DNA from: Weissella fangxianensis
GTDB taxonomy: Bacteria; Bacillota; Bacilli; Lactobacillales; Lactobacillaceae
Length of the DNA stretch: 64,000 nt
Assembly: GCF_024718545.1 (NCBI RefSeq)
Contig: NZ_JAMXDB010000004.1
Coordinates: forward strand, 1-64,000
Reading direction: 5' to 3'
The translations under genes and the position numbers were made by a program. Every line of letters starts with the position of its first letter. The stretch's first letter is position 1. Shown piece after piece: positions 15,004 to 23,033 of the stretch. The notes beneath the pieces are model-generated. The model searched no databases, had not been told where the DNA came from, and saw only the letters and a list, made by a program, of their open reading frames with translations.

Positions 15004-16338
15004 ATGAGTGAAATTACCCAAGAACAATTAGCAGCATTTAAAAAATCTGTCAATGAAAGTTCTAAGGCAGGAGTTTTACGTGGTGCTATTACGACTAATG
15101 GTATCTTAAAGTCAGCACGTGATAATCAACGTGCTGGTGAATTGACACCAACATTCAGTGTTGATTTGGAAAGTTCACCAGTTGCTAATCAGTTGCGATC
15201 AGGACGTTGCTGGATGTTTGCCGCATTGAACACAATGCGTCATGATATGAAGTCAACGCACGGTTTGCCAGGCGACTTTGAATTATCACAAAGTTACACA
15301 TTCTTCTGGGATAAGTTAGAGAAAGCAAATTATTTCTATAATAATATTTTGGCAACCGCAGATAAGCCAACAACTGACCGTGAAGTGAGTTTCTTGTTAG
15401 CGACACCACAACAAGATGGTGGCCAATGGGATATGATCGTTGCCATCATTGAAAAATACGGTGTTGTACCACAATCAGCTTTCCCAGAATCACAAGCATC
15501 ATCTCACTCCGCTGAACTTAACCGTTTGTTCAACGGTAAGTTACGTAAAGATGCCATTACACTGCGTCAACTAGTTGCACAAAATGCTACTGATGATGAA
15601 GTATCAGCCAAACTTGCAGCGTTCAATAAAGAAAATTACCATATGTTGTCATTGACATTTGGTGAACCACCTTTGACATTTGACTTTTCATTCCGTGATA
15701 AGGATAATGAGTTCCATCGCGAGCAAGGGATTACACCACAAGACTTCTTCAAGAAGTATGTTGGTTGGAATCTTAGTGACTATATCTCAATCATTAATGC
15801 ACCAACTGATGATAAGCCATACAAACAAACATACGGTGTTAGCATGTTAGGTTCTGTCGTTGGTGGTCGTGACGTTAAGCATTTGAATCTTGACTTAGCA
15901 ACATTTAAGGAATTAGCCATCAAGCAGCTTTCTGCTGGCGAAAACGTTTGGTTCGGTGTTGATATGGGACCAAAGTTAGATCGTGAAGCTGGATTAATGG
16001 ATACGGAATTGTATGACGAGGATAGCCTGTTTGATATTGATTTCAGTATGACTAAGGCAGAACGCTTGGATTATGGTGATTCATTGATGACTCATGCGAT
16101 GGTCTTAACTGGTGTTGACCTTGTAGACGGCAAGCCTACAAAGTGGAAGGTTGAGAACTCATGGGGTGATAAGAATGGCCACAAGGGTTACTTTACAATG
16201 TCTGATGAATGGTTTGACCAATTTACGTATCAAGTTGTTATTAAGAAGGAGTACCTTCCTGATGAACTACGTGATATCTATGAAAATAGCGAACCTAAAG
16301 AATTAGCACCATGGGATCCAATGGGTGCATTAGCATAA
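15004..16338 (+). CDS. pepC: Aminopeptidase C (bleomycin hydrolase family)
   Basis: 444 residues, the usual length. PepC is a cytosolic papain-like (C1B) aminopeptidase that trims peptides from milk or plant protein. The catalytic Cys is in QLRSGRCWMFAALN near residue 70. His is in SLMTHAMVLTGVD near 362 and Asn in KVENSWGDKNGHKGY near 385. The protein ends with the conserved C-terminal arm that sits in the active site of the hexamer. AAGGTGG precedes ATG and a terminator follows, so it is a single-gene unit. Confidence 0.96.
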   Translation: MSEITQEQLAAFKKSVNESSKAGVLRGAITTNGILKSARDNQRAGELTPTFSVDLESSPVANQLRSGRCWMFAALNTMRHDMKSTHGLPGDFELSQSYTFFWDKLEKANYFYNNILATADKPTTDREVSFLLATPQQDGGQWDMIVAIIEKYGVVPQSAFPESQASSHSAELNRLFNGKLRKDAITLRQLVAQNATDDEVSAKLAAFNKENYHMLSLTFGEPPLTFDFSFRDKDNEFHREQGITPQDFFKKYVGWNLSDYISIINAPTDDKPYKQTYGVSMLGSVVGGRDVKHLNLDLATFKELAIKQLSAGENVWFGVDMGPKLDREAGLMDTELYDEDSLFDIDFSMTKAERLDYGDSLMTHAMVLTGVDLVDGKPTKWKVENSWGDKNGHKGYFTMSDEWFDQFTYQVVIKKEYLPDELRDIYENSEPKELAPWDPMGALA

Positions 16339-16352
16339 AGGTTTTTAAATTG

Positions 16353-16396
16353 ACCGAAGACGTCCAATTAATGAGGATAACGTCTTCGGTTTTTTA
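16353..16396 (+). terminator. Terminator of pepC
   Basis: ACCGAAGACGT pairs with ACGTCTTCGGT, followed by T6. Confidence 0.9.
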
Positions 16397-16450
16397 GTTA
16401 TAACTAAATGTTATAGTGATTATCAAAAAGTGGAAAATAATGAGGAAGTT

Positions 16451-17014
16451 ATGTTAAAAGATGATTTGAAACAGACATTGACGACAATTAATGCCACCCT
16501 GGATACCAAACAATTAAATAAGATTTTAAAGCCGGTATTAGAATTGGGGATGCAGCGAGGATACGAAGCAGCTTATTTACTGATTGTTGGTTTAAGCGAA
16601 GGTGTTCAGGCAGAAAATCAGTCAGCTGCTTGGATAGATCGTGTAGAGCATGCCGCGCGTGATGATTTTAAAAAATTATGGGTGACTGAGCAACATAAGG
16701 AATTGGATGCCCAAATTAATAGTATGCTGGCGGAAGAATACCACGCCGTTACTGCCCATCATGATAATCGATTAGTTTTTGAAAGTATCATCATGCCCTA
16801 TTTTAATGGTTGGTTTTTAGGCTATTACTACGCCTTGTTAACTTTAATTTCAGAGGTACAAGCCGCTCAAGAATCTAATGAAGAAACTTTAAAGAAACAA
16901 GTTTCAGATCAAGCGATGCAAGCCGTAGAAAGTGAGCGTGCCAAATTTCAACACCAGATGTTTTATCAAAATGGTGTGTTAGGAGATATTTTGTCTGTTT
17001 TAGAAAAAAGATAA
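16451..17014 (+). CDS. Hypothetical cytoplasmic protein
   Basis: 187 residues, acidic and mainly helical by appearance. I start it at the ATG at 16451 behind GAGGAAG; a GTG seven codons upstream has no ribosome site. There is no signal peptide. An aromatic stretch FNGWFLGYYYALL near 125 could be a buried helix or an amphipathic membrane contact. The C-terminal part is charged and looks coiled-coil-like. No known family is recognised. It stands between the pepC terminator and the T-box promoter. Confidence 0.65.
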   Translation: MLKDDLKQTLTTINATLDTKQLNKILKPVLELGMQRGYEAAYLLIVGLSEGVQAENQSAAWIDRVEHAARDDFKKLWVTEQHKELDAQINSMLAEEYHAVTAHHDNRLVFESIIMPYFNGWFLGYYYALLTLISEVQAAQESNEETLKKQVSDQAMQAVESERAKFQHQMFYQNGVLGDILSVLEKR

Positions 17015-17041
17015 CGCTTATCAAATTGTTATATAAACTAG

Positions 17042-17070
17042 TTGACAATTAAAATTATCGGGTGTAAATT
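17042..17070 (+). promoter_or_regulatory. T-box promoter
   Basis: A perfect TTGACA is followed after 17 bases by TAAATT. Confidence 0.75.
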
Positions 17071-17100
17071 AGCATCAACAATTAAATTTAAATTAAAAAG

Positions 17101-17364
17101 TGATGAAGAGAAGTGCCATTTTAATTTGTAATCAGAGAACTGTTGGTTGGTGCGAAACAGCTTGTAAGTAAGATGATGATCATCTCGGAACTATGTCATT
17201 GAAAATTTATTAGATGACATTGGGTGCACCCATTATAGTGTCAGCGTATGGTAAATACCGTACGTGTGAGGTAGTATCAGTGATAATGCTATAAAGTAAG
17301 GTGGTACCGCGCATAAGCGTCCTTTTAACTATTGTAATAGATAGTTAAAAGGACGCTTTTTAAT
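17101..17364 (+). promoter_or_regulatory. T-box riboswitch with antiterminator and terminator
   Basis: Stem I shows the AGAGA element (17134) and the apical motif GGTTGGTGCGA closed by CTGTT/AACAG. The T-box proper is AAGTAAGGTGGTACCGCG (17294-17311). Its TGGT bulge pairs with a tRNA ending in A73-CCA. The terminator is GCGTCCTTTTAACTAT with its exact complement, then T5 (to 17364). By hand folding, the specifier loop strand reads ATGATCAT, so ATC (Ile) or ATG (Met) are the candidates; I lean to Ile. Uncharged tRNA would allow readthrough. What lies downstream is unexpected, as the next two entries show. Confidence 0.88.
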
Positions 17365-17403
17365 TTGATAGTCATTATTGGTAATTAAAGGAGGTGAGGA
17401 CAT

Positions 17404-17532
17404 ATGGAATCGGTGATTAAGGGCTCAAAAGAAAGTCCAAGCCAGATTAGTCTTTTGATGCAATTGACAAGTTGTTTTAATAATTTTGTATTAGTAAAAT
17501 ATGATGCATTTGTCCTCACACAGCGGACATAA
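17404..17532 (+). CDS. Small ORF directly behind the T-box
   Basis: 42 codons before TAA, with an excellent AAAGGAGGTGAGG site six bases before ATG. It is the first frame after the T-box terminator. The peptide (MESVIKGSKE... ending VLTQRT) has no membrane segment or motif I recognise. It could be the surviving start of a deleted biosynthetic or transport gene, a short regulatory peptide, or chance coding behind an old ribosome site. The strong ribosome site argues that something here was or is translated. Confidence 0.4.
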   Translation: MESVIKGSKESPSQISLLMQLTSCFNNFVLVKYDAFVLTQRT

Positions 17533-17566
17533 GTGGGGATAAGCCTTATCTATGGAGGATATATTT

Positions 17567-18391
17567 ATGAACCAAGCAATGCCAGAATTATCAACGAAAG
17601 AATTATCACAGACAGAACAAGAATTAGCAGAGCACTTATTTAAAGCCTATCAGACACACGAACCACTGCAAGAGTCTGATTACGAAGGTGTTGTTACTGA
17701 TGAGGAGACGGCATACCAAGTTCAGCGTCATTTAACTGAATTAAAAAATGAAGCAGTTGGTGGCTACAAGGTATCGCTTACTAGTCAGGAAACACAGGAC
17801 ATGTTTGACTCAGATTCACCGCTGTATGGTGCCCAAGTTGAGAGCCACTTTGTTTCATCACCGACAACATTATACCGTGGTGACTTAATGGAGCCATTAG
17901 CAGAGGTCGAAATGCTATTTACAGCACAGGAGGATCTTTATAGTACCGACTCAATGACGGATTTACTACACAAGACAACGGTTGCACCAGCGGTTGAGGT
18001 CCCTGACTCACGTTTCAGTGATTGGTTCCCAAGCTTGTCAAAGTATATGGTGATGTCTGATGCAGCTGTTGGAGGTTATGTTGTTTATGGTCAAGAAGTT
18101 GATGCAGATCAATTGTTTGACAATGTTGATGAACTTGCTGATGTAAAATGTGAATTATTCCATAATGGAGAAAAATTAAAAGATGGTGTTTCTTCGGAAG
18201 TACTGGGTAACCCATTAAATTCACTTCATTGGTTGGCTGAAAAGCTTGAGCAGCAAGGAACACCTTTAAAGGCTGGACAACGCGTTTCAAGTGGGACGTT
18301 CTTGTTACCAGAATCACTAGGTGATGGTAACTGGAAGGCAACGTTTAACAAAGGATTAGGTGCAGTGTTCTTTGATGTTGTTTCTGATTAA
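17567..18391 (+). CDS. 2-keto-4-pentenoate hydratase / FAH-superfamily protein
   Basis: 274 residues. It resembles the MhpD/HpcG hydratases and decarboxylases of the fumarylacetoacetate hydrolase superfamily, which act on 2-keto acids with a metal. Conserved features are GYKVSLTS near 65, EPLAEVEMLF near 105 with the metal-binding Glu pair, and LGNPLNSLHWLAEKL near 205. The start at 17567 follows GGAGGA; an in-frame ATG five codons earlier lies before that site. No aromatic degradation genes are nearby, so the substrate is open. It may be read from the T-box transcript, which would link it to amino acid supply. Confidence 0.75.
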   Translation: MNQAMPELSTKELSQTEQELAEHLFKAYQTHEPLQESDYEGVVTDEETAYQVQRHLTELKNEAVGGYKVSLTSQETQDMFDSDSPLYGAQVESHFVSSPTTLYRGDLMEPLAEVEMLFTAQEDLYSTDSMTDLLHKTTVAPAVEVPDSRFSDWFPSLSKYMVMSDAAVGGYVVYGQEVDADQLFDNVDELADVKCELFHNGEKLKDGVSSEVLGNPLNSLHWLAEKLEQQGTPLKAGQRVSSGTFLLPESLGDGNWKATFNKGLGAVFFDVVSD

Positions 18392-18476
18392 AATGAATAG
18401 GCTACGTAGGTTGTATATAATTATTAGTGAACGCAGCAATCATCTATTCAATCGTTAGTATAATCATTAAAAATTA

Positions 18477-18509
18477 GTCACTGACATTAAATTGTCGGTG
18501 GCTTTTTTC
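18477..18509 (+). terminator. Terminator of the hydratase gene
   Basis: AGTCACTGAC pairs with GTCGGTGGCT (two wobbles), then T6. It separates the chromosomal gene from the phage-like remnant that follows. Confidence 0.8.
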
Positions 18510-18582
18510 TATACAATTAAACAAATAAGTCATGACGAGTTTTTAAGTGGCTAAATTGAAACAGGAAAGAGAGCGGGTAAAA

Positions 18583-18804
18583 ATGAACCCAGAAGAAAGA
18601 TATTTGAAAGCGAGTCGAGAGATTAAGGAACAAACCAATAGAATTAAAGACCCTGATACCAGAAAAGCTATAAACATTTTAGGACAGGCTTACCTAACTA
18701 AAACTGCTATGAGCAAAGTTAAGGAAAGTGAGCGCATGGATTAGTTAGAGAATGAAGTATTTGAGTTGAAGCAAACCGTTAATGAATTAAAGGGGAGCTT
18801 ATAA
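18583..18804 (+). pseudogene. Phage-like small protein gene split by an in-frame TAG
   Basis: From an ATG at 18583 behind GAAAGAGAG the frame runs 53 codons to TAG at 18742-18744. It then continues in the same frame for 19 more codons to TAA at 18802. Joined, the end reads ...KESERMD-stop-LENEVFELKQTVNELKGSL, a smooth charged coiled coil, so TAG probably replaced a GAG (Glu) codon. The next gene's ATG follows the TAA with no gap, which fits the longer original. Most likely this is a nonsense mutation in a remnant; readthrough is possible but not supported. Confidence 0.55.
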
Positions 18805-18915
18805 ATGGGAGTCCAAGTTGCGATATTCATGCTTGGTGGACTGGTAACTTTACTCATTGAATTAGCAACTATTGGCATGTATCTAATTGTTCAAGATATT
18901 AACGGAGATAACTAA
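18805..18915 (+). CDS. 36-residue single-helix membrane protein
   Basis: A short frame with AAAGGGGAG before ATG, directly following the TAA of the previous frame. About 25 hydrophobic residues form one membrane helix (VAIFMLGGLVTLLIELATIG...), ended by a short polar tail. Tiny membrane proteins of this kind are common in phage early regions. The function is unknown. Confidence 0.5.
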   Translation: MGVQVAIFMLGGLVTLLIELATIGMYLIVQDINGDN

Positions 18916-18917
18916 TT

Positions 18918-19166
18918 ATGGAAAATATGTTTAAAAAGGATATGGCAGATAAGCTAAAAGGACTTGATGAGTTCAAGGTGCAAGTAGAGAAAAGTCATTC
19001 AACAGGGGATGACGAGTACAAGGATATTCGGCACGAACTCAACTATCTAAATGCAGAAGATAATCTAGATAAGTCCGAGCGTATTCAACTGGTTAAGGCT
19101 AACATTATGTTTGAGATGTTGCGCTCAATCGACCAAGTTAATGAAAGTATTCAAGAGTTAAACTAA
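18918..19166 (+). CDS. Hypothetical phage-like protein
   Basis: 82 residues and highly charged (many Lys, Glu, Asp), with no membrane segment. It is probably helical and possibly a coiled coil toward the end (MFEMLRSIDQVNESIQELN). It starts two bases after the previous stop with GGAGAT upstream, so three small genes are packed head to tail as in phage early operons. A terminator follows. I do not recognise the family. Confidence 0.6.
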   Translation: MENMFKKDMADKLKGLDEFKVQVEKSHSTGDDEYKDIRHELNYLNAEDNLDKSERIQLVKANIMFEMLRSIDQVNESIQELN

Positions 19167-19191
19167 GATACCAATTACTAGATAATAAAAG

Positions 19192-19226
19192 AACGTCAGC
19201 AAGGGAAACCCTGTTGGCGTTTTGTT
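19192..19226 (+). terminator. Terminator in the phage-like remnant
   Basis: AACGTCAGCAAGGG pairs with CCCTGTTGGCGTT (one bulge, two wobbles) around GAAA, then a T-rich tail. Confidence 0.75.
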
Positions 19227-19295
19227 TAGCAAATGTATACTACTTTATAGTATTATGGATATATGTAGTGTTATTTATTTCAGAGAGGTGGGACT

Positions 19296-19442
19296 ATGAT
19301 GAAGTTGCGAATGGTTAAAGAACAACCATTAAAACATGGGAACATTACGATTGAACTATTGCCAAGTCTCTATAAAATATTGCTAAAAATTCACGTTATC
19401 AACTCTAACAATTGGCGAAAGGTGTATCGTTATGACAAGTAA
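19296..19442 (+). CDS. Hypothetical 48-residue protein in the phage-like remnant
   Basis: ATG follows GAGAGGTGGG. The peptide is basic and ends NNWRKVYRYDK. It overlaps the next frame by 11 bases, a phage-style overlap. No domain is recognised. Confidence 0.45.
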   Translation: MMKLRMVKEQPLKHGNITIELLPSLYKILLKIHVINSNNWRKVYRYDK

Positions 19443-19605
19443 AAACGCACAGACTGAAGCTAACAAACGTTGGGCAGCAAAAAATAAAGAACATAAAAAG
19501 TATTTGAGTTATCGAACTTACGCACGATCATTCATTAAGAAATTAGCCACTAATGATGACTTGGATGAATTAGAACAATTGATTGCTGAAAGGCGTGAGC
19601 AATAA
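19432..19605 (+). CDS. Small basic phage-accessory protein
   Basis: 57 residues starting MTSKNAQTEANKRW, preceded by AAAGGTG. The pattern is NKRWAAKNKEHKKYLSYR, then ARSFIKKLAT, then DLDELEQLIAERRE. It resembles small proteins that recur in prophages and plasmids of lactic acid bacteria, from memory of the family style rather than a search. The first half is very basic and may bind nucleic acid. It supports a phage origin for this stretch. Confidence 0.55.
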   Translation: MTSKNAQTEANKRWAAKNKEHKKYLSYRTYARSFIKKLATNDDLDELEQLIAERREQ

Positions 19606-19630
19606 CCATGATGTAAGATGAGCTTAGGGC

Positions 19631-19660
19631 TTTACAAAGTAGAAACACACACCGTATAAT
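19631..19660 (+). promoter_or_regulatory. Promoter of a candidate small RNA
   Basis: TTTACA and TATAAT are separated by 18 bases. Confidence 0.6.
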
Positions 19661-19666
19661 TAACAC

Positions 19667-19765
19667 ATATAAGAAGCCTGCAAGGTGTGCGAGACCTTAC
19701 AGGCGACAAGTGTCCAGAGTTTAGAGTGTTAAGTGTCAGCGTTTAGAACGTTGGCACTTTTCTTT
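19667..19765 (+). ncRNA. Candidate small RNA in the phage-like remnant
   Basis: About 100 nt between a good promoter and a strong terminator. Hairpin 1 is GCCTGCAAGGT (19676) with ACCTTACAGGC (19694), with one mismatch and a 7-base loop. Hairpin 2 is AAGTGTCAGCGTT (19731) with AACGTTGGCACTT (19747), a 13-pair stem with two wobbles and a three-base loop, followed by T-rich sequence. The stretch between, about 25 bases, is unpaired. There is no protein frame. Confidence 0.5.
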
Positions 19766-20148
19766 TGGGTGTTGCATTGTCTTGTAAGTAAAATGATACT
19801 TGATAAAAGACCTCACAACACTAGAAAGGCAAACAATTAGAACAATTGTTATTACTTGCCAGCCCTCAATATTAGCCACAATATTTACATTGGGCAATAT
19901 CTCTTTAAAAATGAAGTTGGTAAATGGCATATCGTTTAAGGGCAAAATAAAAACGCTACTCACATCCATGAATAGCGACATATTTGTTCGGTAGGCAGTC
20001 CTGATTATTTAATTCAAGAAATACACCGGAGGACGTTTTTCAACGGAATTTAATGGAATTAAACGGCTATTGTTGGTGTATCTTTGGTGTAATTAACGTT
20101 GCTATAAAGGGCTTAAGCCTTGATATACAGTATTTGTAAAACCTACTA
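19766..20148. other. Gap between the phage-like remnant and the tmRNA 3' end
   Basis: No credible gene: the frames present on both strands lack ribosome sites. The stretch at about 20027-20095 (ATACACC, repeated GGAATT, TTGGTGTAT) has the look of sequence between an integrase gene and its attachment site, but no integrase remains. The segment ends at the 3' end of the tmRNA gene, a common phage attachment target. Confidence 0.3.
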
Positions 20149-20510
20149 TGGAGCCGAGGGGAGTTGAACCCCTGTCCTAACATCTTGCAACTGACACCTC
20201 TACGTTCATAGTAAAACCATTTCATTCTCACTTACCGCACGCCGTTTTACCAAGCGATCGGACAAGCCAGCCTGATTATCCTCTTCTAAACTCCCGCAGA
20301 CGGAGAGAATTTAGCGCAGGTTGCTTAGTTTGAGACTTACGGTAGCATGCAACTAGTACTAAAGTAAGCAACGCCAGCTGTTTTTTAGGCAGCTAATGCG
20401 TAGTTATTGTTTGAATTTTTTGCAGTTAATTCTACTGAGTGGATTATAGGGCCACAACCCCTAAACGCAGTACCAGCCCAAACAATGCTAGTCGATTCCG
20501 TAACGACCCC
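20149..20510 (-). ncRNA. ssrA: Transfer-messenger RNA (tmRNA)
   Basis: It rescues stalled ribosomes and tags unfinished proteins for proteolysis. The 5' end GGGGTCGTTACGG and 3' end GGTTCAACTCCCCTCGGCTCCA-type tRNA-like domain (shown on the + strand at 20149-20175) are standard. The resume frame at 20385-20423 encodes AKNSNNNYALAA and TAA; ALAA is the usual protease-recognised tail. CCA is encoded at the 3' end. The left flank is a phage-like remnant, consistent with use of the 3' end as an integration site. Confidence 0.97.
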
Positions 20511-20526
20511 GTTACATATACGTACT

Positions 20527-20555
20527 AGTATACCAATCTTTGCGAACGAGTACAA
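20527..20555 (-). promoter_or_regulatory. tmRNA promoter
   Basis: On the minus strand, TTGTAC and TATACT are separated by 17 bases, ending about 17 bases before the mature 5' end. Confidence 0.7.
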
Positions 20556-20708
20556 ATACTATCTTGCTAACGCTCAGGATAAATATTCGCTTTTAATGTG
20601 TGCAAATGATTGTTTAATATTTATAGTTCGTGTATAATGTCTATTTGGTGGTTGAATTAAAAAATAAAGAATTAAAAACACGAACATTAACGCTTAGGAG
20701 TATATAAT

Positions 20709-21695
20709 ATGGAACTTACAACTGTTTTTGACTATGAAGATATCCAACTTGTGCCAAATAAATGTATTATTGATAGCCGTTCAGAGGCTGATACATCAGT
20801 GCAATTAGGAAACCATACGTTTAAAATCCCTGTTGTGCCAGCTAATATGCAGACTGTTATTGATGATGCTTTAGCAATGAAATTAGCCAAGTCAGGTTAT
20901 TTTTATGTGATGCATCGTTTTAACCCAGAAACACGTTTGGATTTCGTACGGACATTTCATGAAGCAGGTCAAATCGCTTCAATTTCCGTTGGTGTTAAAA
21001 AAGAAGAGTATGATTTTATTGATCAGCTAAAAGCAGCTGAGCTGGTACCGGAATATATTACAATTGATATTGCGCATGGCCATTCAGACTCAGTCATTGA
21101 AATGATTAAGTACATTAAGAAAACATTGCCCGAATCATTTGTGATTGCTGGTAATGTTGCAACACCTGAAGCAGTCCGTGATTTAGAAAATGCTGGTGCG
21201 GATGCAACGAAAGTCGGTGTTGGTCCTGGAAAGGCTTGTATCACTAAGTTAAAGACTGGGTTTGGAACTGGTGGTTGGCAACTTGCTGCGCTACGTTTGT
21301 GTGGTAAGGCGGCCAAGAAACCAATTATTGCTGATGGTGGTATTCGTTATAATGGGGATATTGCAAAATCAGTGCGTTTTGGTGCCACGATGGTTATGAT
21401 TGGTTCATTATTTGCCGGTCATGACGAGACGCCAGGTGATATTGTCGAATTAGATGGGGCAAAATATAAGACTTATTTTGGTTCTGCTTCACAATATCAA
21501 AAGGGTGAATATAAAAACGTCGAAGGTAAGAAACTATTGGTGCCATATCGTGGCTTGATTGAAGATACATTGATTGAAATGGAACAAGATTTACAGTCAT
21601 CTATTTCATATGCAGGTGGACGTCAGTTAAACGACTTACGTTATGTGGATTATGTAATTGTTAAAAATTCAATTGTGAATGGTGATTCGTATTAA
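20709..21695 (+). CDS. guaC: GMP reductase
   Basis: 328 residues. It converts GMP to IMP with NADPH in the cytosol, balancing guanine and adenine nucleotides. The TIM-barrel IMPDH/GMPR signature is [11 protein letters not shown] near residue 175, where Cys is the catalytic thiol. The phosphate-binding loop is [10 protein letters not shown] near 210. The CBS domains found in IMP dehydrogenase are absent, and the length fits GuaC of the Firmicute (GuaC2) type. TTAGGAG precedes ATG. It is a single gene followed by a terminator. Confidence 0.95.
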   Translation: MELTTVFDYEDIQLVPNKCIIDSRSEADTSVQLGNHTFKIPVVPANMQTVIDDALAMKLAKSGYFYVMHRFNPETRLDFVRTFHEAGQIASISVGVKKEEYDFIDQLKAAELVPEYITIDIAHGHSDSVIEMIKYIKKTLPESFVIAGNVATPEAVRDLENAGADATKVGVGPGKACITKLKTGFGTGGWQLAALRLCGKAAKKPIIADGGIRYNGDIAKSVRFGATMVMIGSLFAGHDETPGDIVELDGAKYKTYFGSASQYQKGEYKNVEGKKLLVPYRGLIEDTLIEMEQDLQSSISYAGGRQLNDLRYVDYVIVKNSIVNGDSY

Positions 21696-21712
21696 TTTAT
21701 AGATGCATTAGG

Positions 21713-21754
21713 GAGATTGAGACAAAATAAAATGTCGCAATCTCTTATTTTTTT
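21713..21754 (+). terminator. Terminator of guaC
   Basis: GAGATTGAGACA pairs with TGTCGCAATCTC (one mismatch) and is followed by a T run. Confidence 0.85.
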
Positions 21755-21815
21755 GTTTTATGAAAGCAATAAATTAGGTATGATAATGTTATAGGAAAAA
21801 TGAAGGGAGTCATTT

Positions 21816-22868
21816 ATGAAGCTCTTACAAAAATGGTTGATCGATAACTTTGACTGGCAATCACTTGGACTCGCTTTGTTGGTTATTATTGTGACAATCA
21901 TTGTAACTAAAGGCATTGTCAGTGTAATTTTTAACCAAATTAAAAAAAGATTATCGAAACGTTTTGAAATTTGGCGCGATATTCTAACTGCGTTCGAAAG
22001 ACCTGTCAAAATTGCGGTGCTATTTGCTGGTCTGGTTTGGGCGCTACATATTGCGCATGCGCCAAGATTAATTCTTCATTATGTGGATGAAATTAATAAA
22101 TCGGTCTTAATCTTCAGTGTGGGGTATGGGATTTATTCATTGATGTCATCGCTAACTGATTTACTACAATATTTTGGTGCTAAAATTCATATTGAAGTTG
22201 ATTCAATTGTGATGCCGTTTTTAAAGCGAACATTGCAATTTATTGTCATGGCACTAACCGTCACGATGATTCTATCTGACTGGGGTATTAATGTTAATGG
22301 TGTCTTTGCTGGTTTGGGGTTAGCAGGCTTGGCTGTTTCAATGGCTGCTCAAGACCCAATTAAAAATTTGCTTGGTGGTATTATTATTATTACTGAAAAG
22401 CCATTTCAAATTGGTGATGCGATCGAATCGCCTTCTGTTGCTGGTGTAGCAGAAGATATTACTTTCCGTTCAACTTTGATTCGAACAGGTGATGGCGCAT
22501 TAGTTGTTGTCCCCAATGCAACCTTGTCTAACGAACCCATTACAAATTGGTCTCGGGTAGCAAAACGGAAAATTTCATTGGTGTTTTACCTAGCTTTGGA
22601 AACCGATACGAAAGAAATTGTGGCTGTTTCCGAAGAGGTGATGCGGCAGTTATCATTGGATGAACGTTTTGATGCGGATAGTGTTAAAGCGGTAATTTCT
22701 CAAGTAACACCATATGGCTATGAATTTAATGTCAATGTGTTTGTTAATATGAACCCAGATACTGATTTTTCAGGTGATCAGGCGGATGTTAATATGTTAG
22801 TTTTGCGTATTTTAGCTGCACATAACATCCATTTATCAGTTAACGCTAAACCAATGTCACAGCAGTAA
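21816..22868 (+). CDS. MscS-family mechanosensitive channel
   Basis: 350 residues. It opens under membrane tension to release solutes on osmotic downshock. Membrane helices lie at about 18-40, 65-85, 95-115 and 140-160. The pore-lining helix near 165-190 has the Gly/Ala pattern FAGLGLAGLAVSMAAQDPIKN, then the beta domain with the FQIGDAIE motif near 205. A GGGAG site precedes ATG. The downstream codB promoter overlaps its last bases. Confidence 0.9.
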   Translation: MKLLQKWLIDNFDWQSLGLALLVIIVTIIVTKGIVSVIFNQIKKRLSKRFEIWRDILTAFERPVKIAVLFAGLVWALHIAHAPRLILHYVDEINKSVLIFSVGYGIYSLMSSLTDLLQYFGAKIHIEVDSIVMPFLKRTLQFIVMALTVTMILSDWGINVNGVFAGLGLAGLAVSMAAQDPIKNLLGGIIIITEKPFQIGDAIESPSVAGVAEDITFRSTLIRTGDGALVVVPNATLSNEPITNWSRVAKRKISLVFYLALETDTKEIVAVSEEVMRQLSLDERFDADSVKAVISQVTPYGYEFNVNVFVNMNPDTDFSGDQADVNMLVLRILAAHNIHLSVNAKPMSQQ

Positions 22869-22897
22869 TTGACTTTAATTTCAGAAAACGGTATAGT
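22869..22897 (+). promoter_or_regulatory. codB promoter
   Basis: TTGACT and TATAGT are 17 bases apart and begin directly after the mscS stop codon. Confidence 0.75.
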
Positions 22898-22919
22898 TTA
22901 GTACAATTAAATATTGCTT

Positions 22920-23011
22920 TTTTAATCGTCAGACGAGAGCTGACAAAGGAGCGCGTTATAAAAATAGATAACCAATTTAAATCGCGCCATATTTGTGGGG
23001 CGATTTTTTTA
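22920..23011 (+). promoter_or_regulatory. PyrR-type attenuator before codB
   Basis: The leader has a hairpin GTCAG-ACGAGA-GCTGAC (22928-22944) that resembles PyrR-binding loops with their conserved GA-rich segment. A terminator follows, AAATCGC with GCGATTT, an inner GCC/GGG and T7 (22979-23010). GGAGCGCG at 22948 can compete with the GCGCC of the terminator. PyrR with UMP would favour termination. The site matches the known consensus only partly, so another regulator is possible; the pyrimidine salvage genes downstream make PyrR the best reading. Confidence 0.55.
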
Positions 23012-23033
23012 TACCCCAATTGAGGAGGAGAAG

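Noticed and set aside
18015-18341. 108-codon His/Gln-rich minus-strand frame within the hydratase gene
   Set aside because: It is a shadow of the coding strand, with no ribosome site and odd composition.
19736-19994. Two overlapping frames of 64-81 codons on opposite strands near the tmRNA
   Set aside because: Neither has a ribosome site, and one crosses the terminator of the candidate small RNA.
20407-20637. 76-codon + strand frame over the tmRNA 5' half
   Set aside because: It lies antisense to tmRNA and its promoter and has no start signal.
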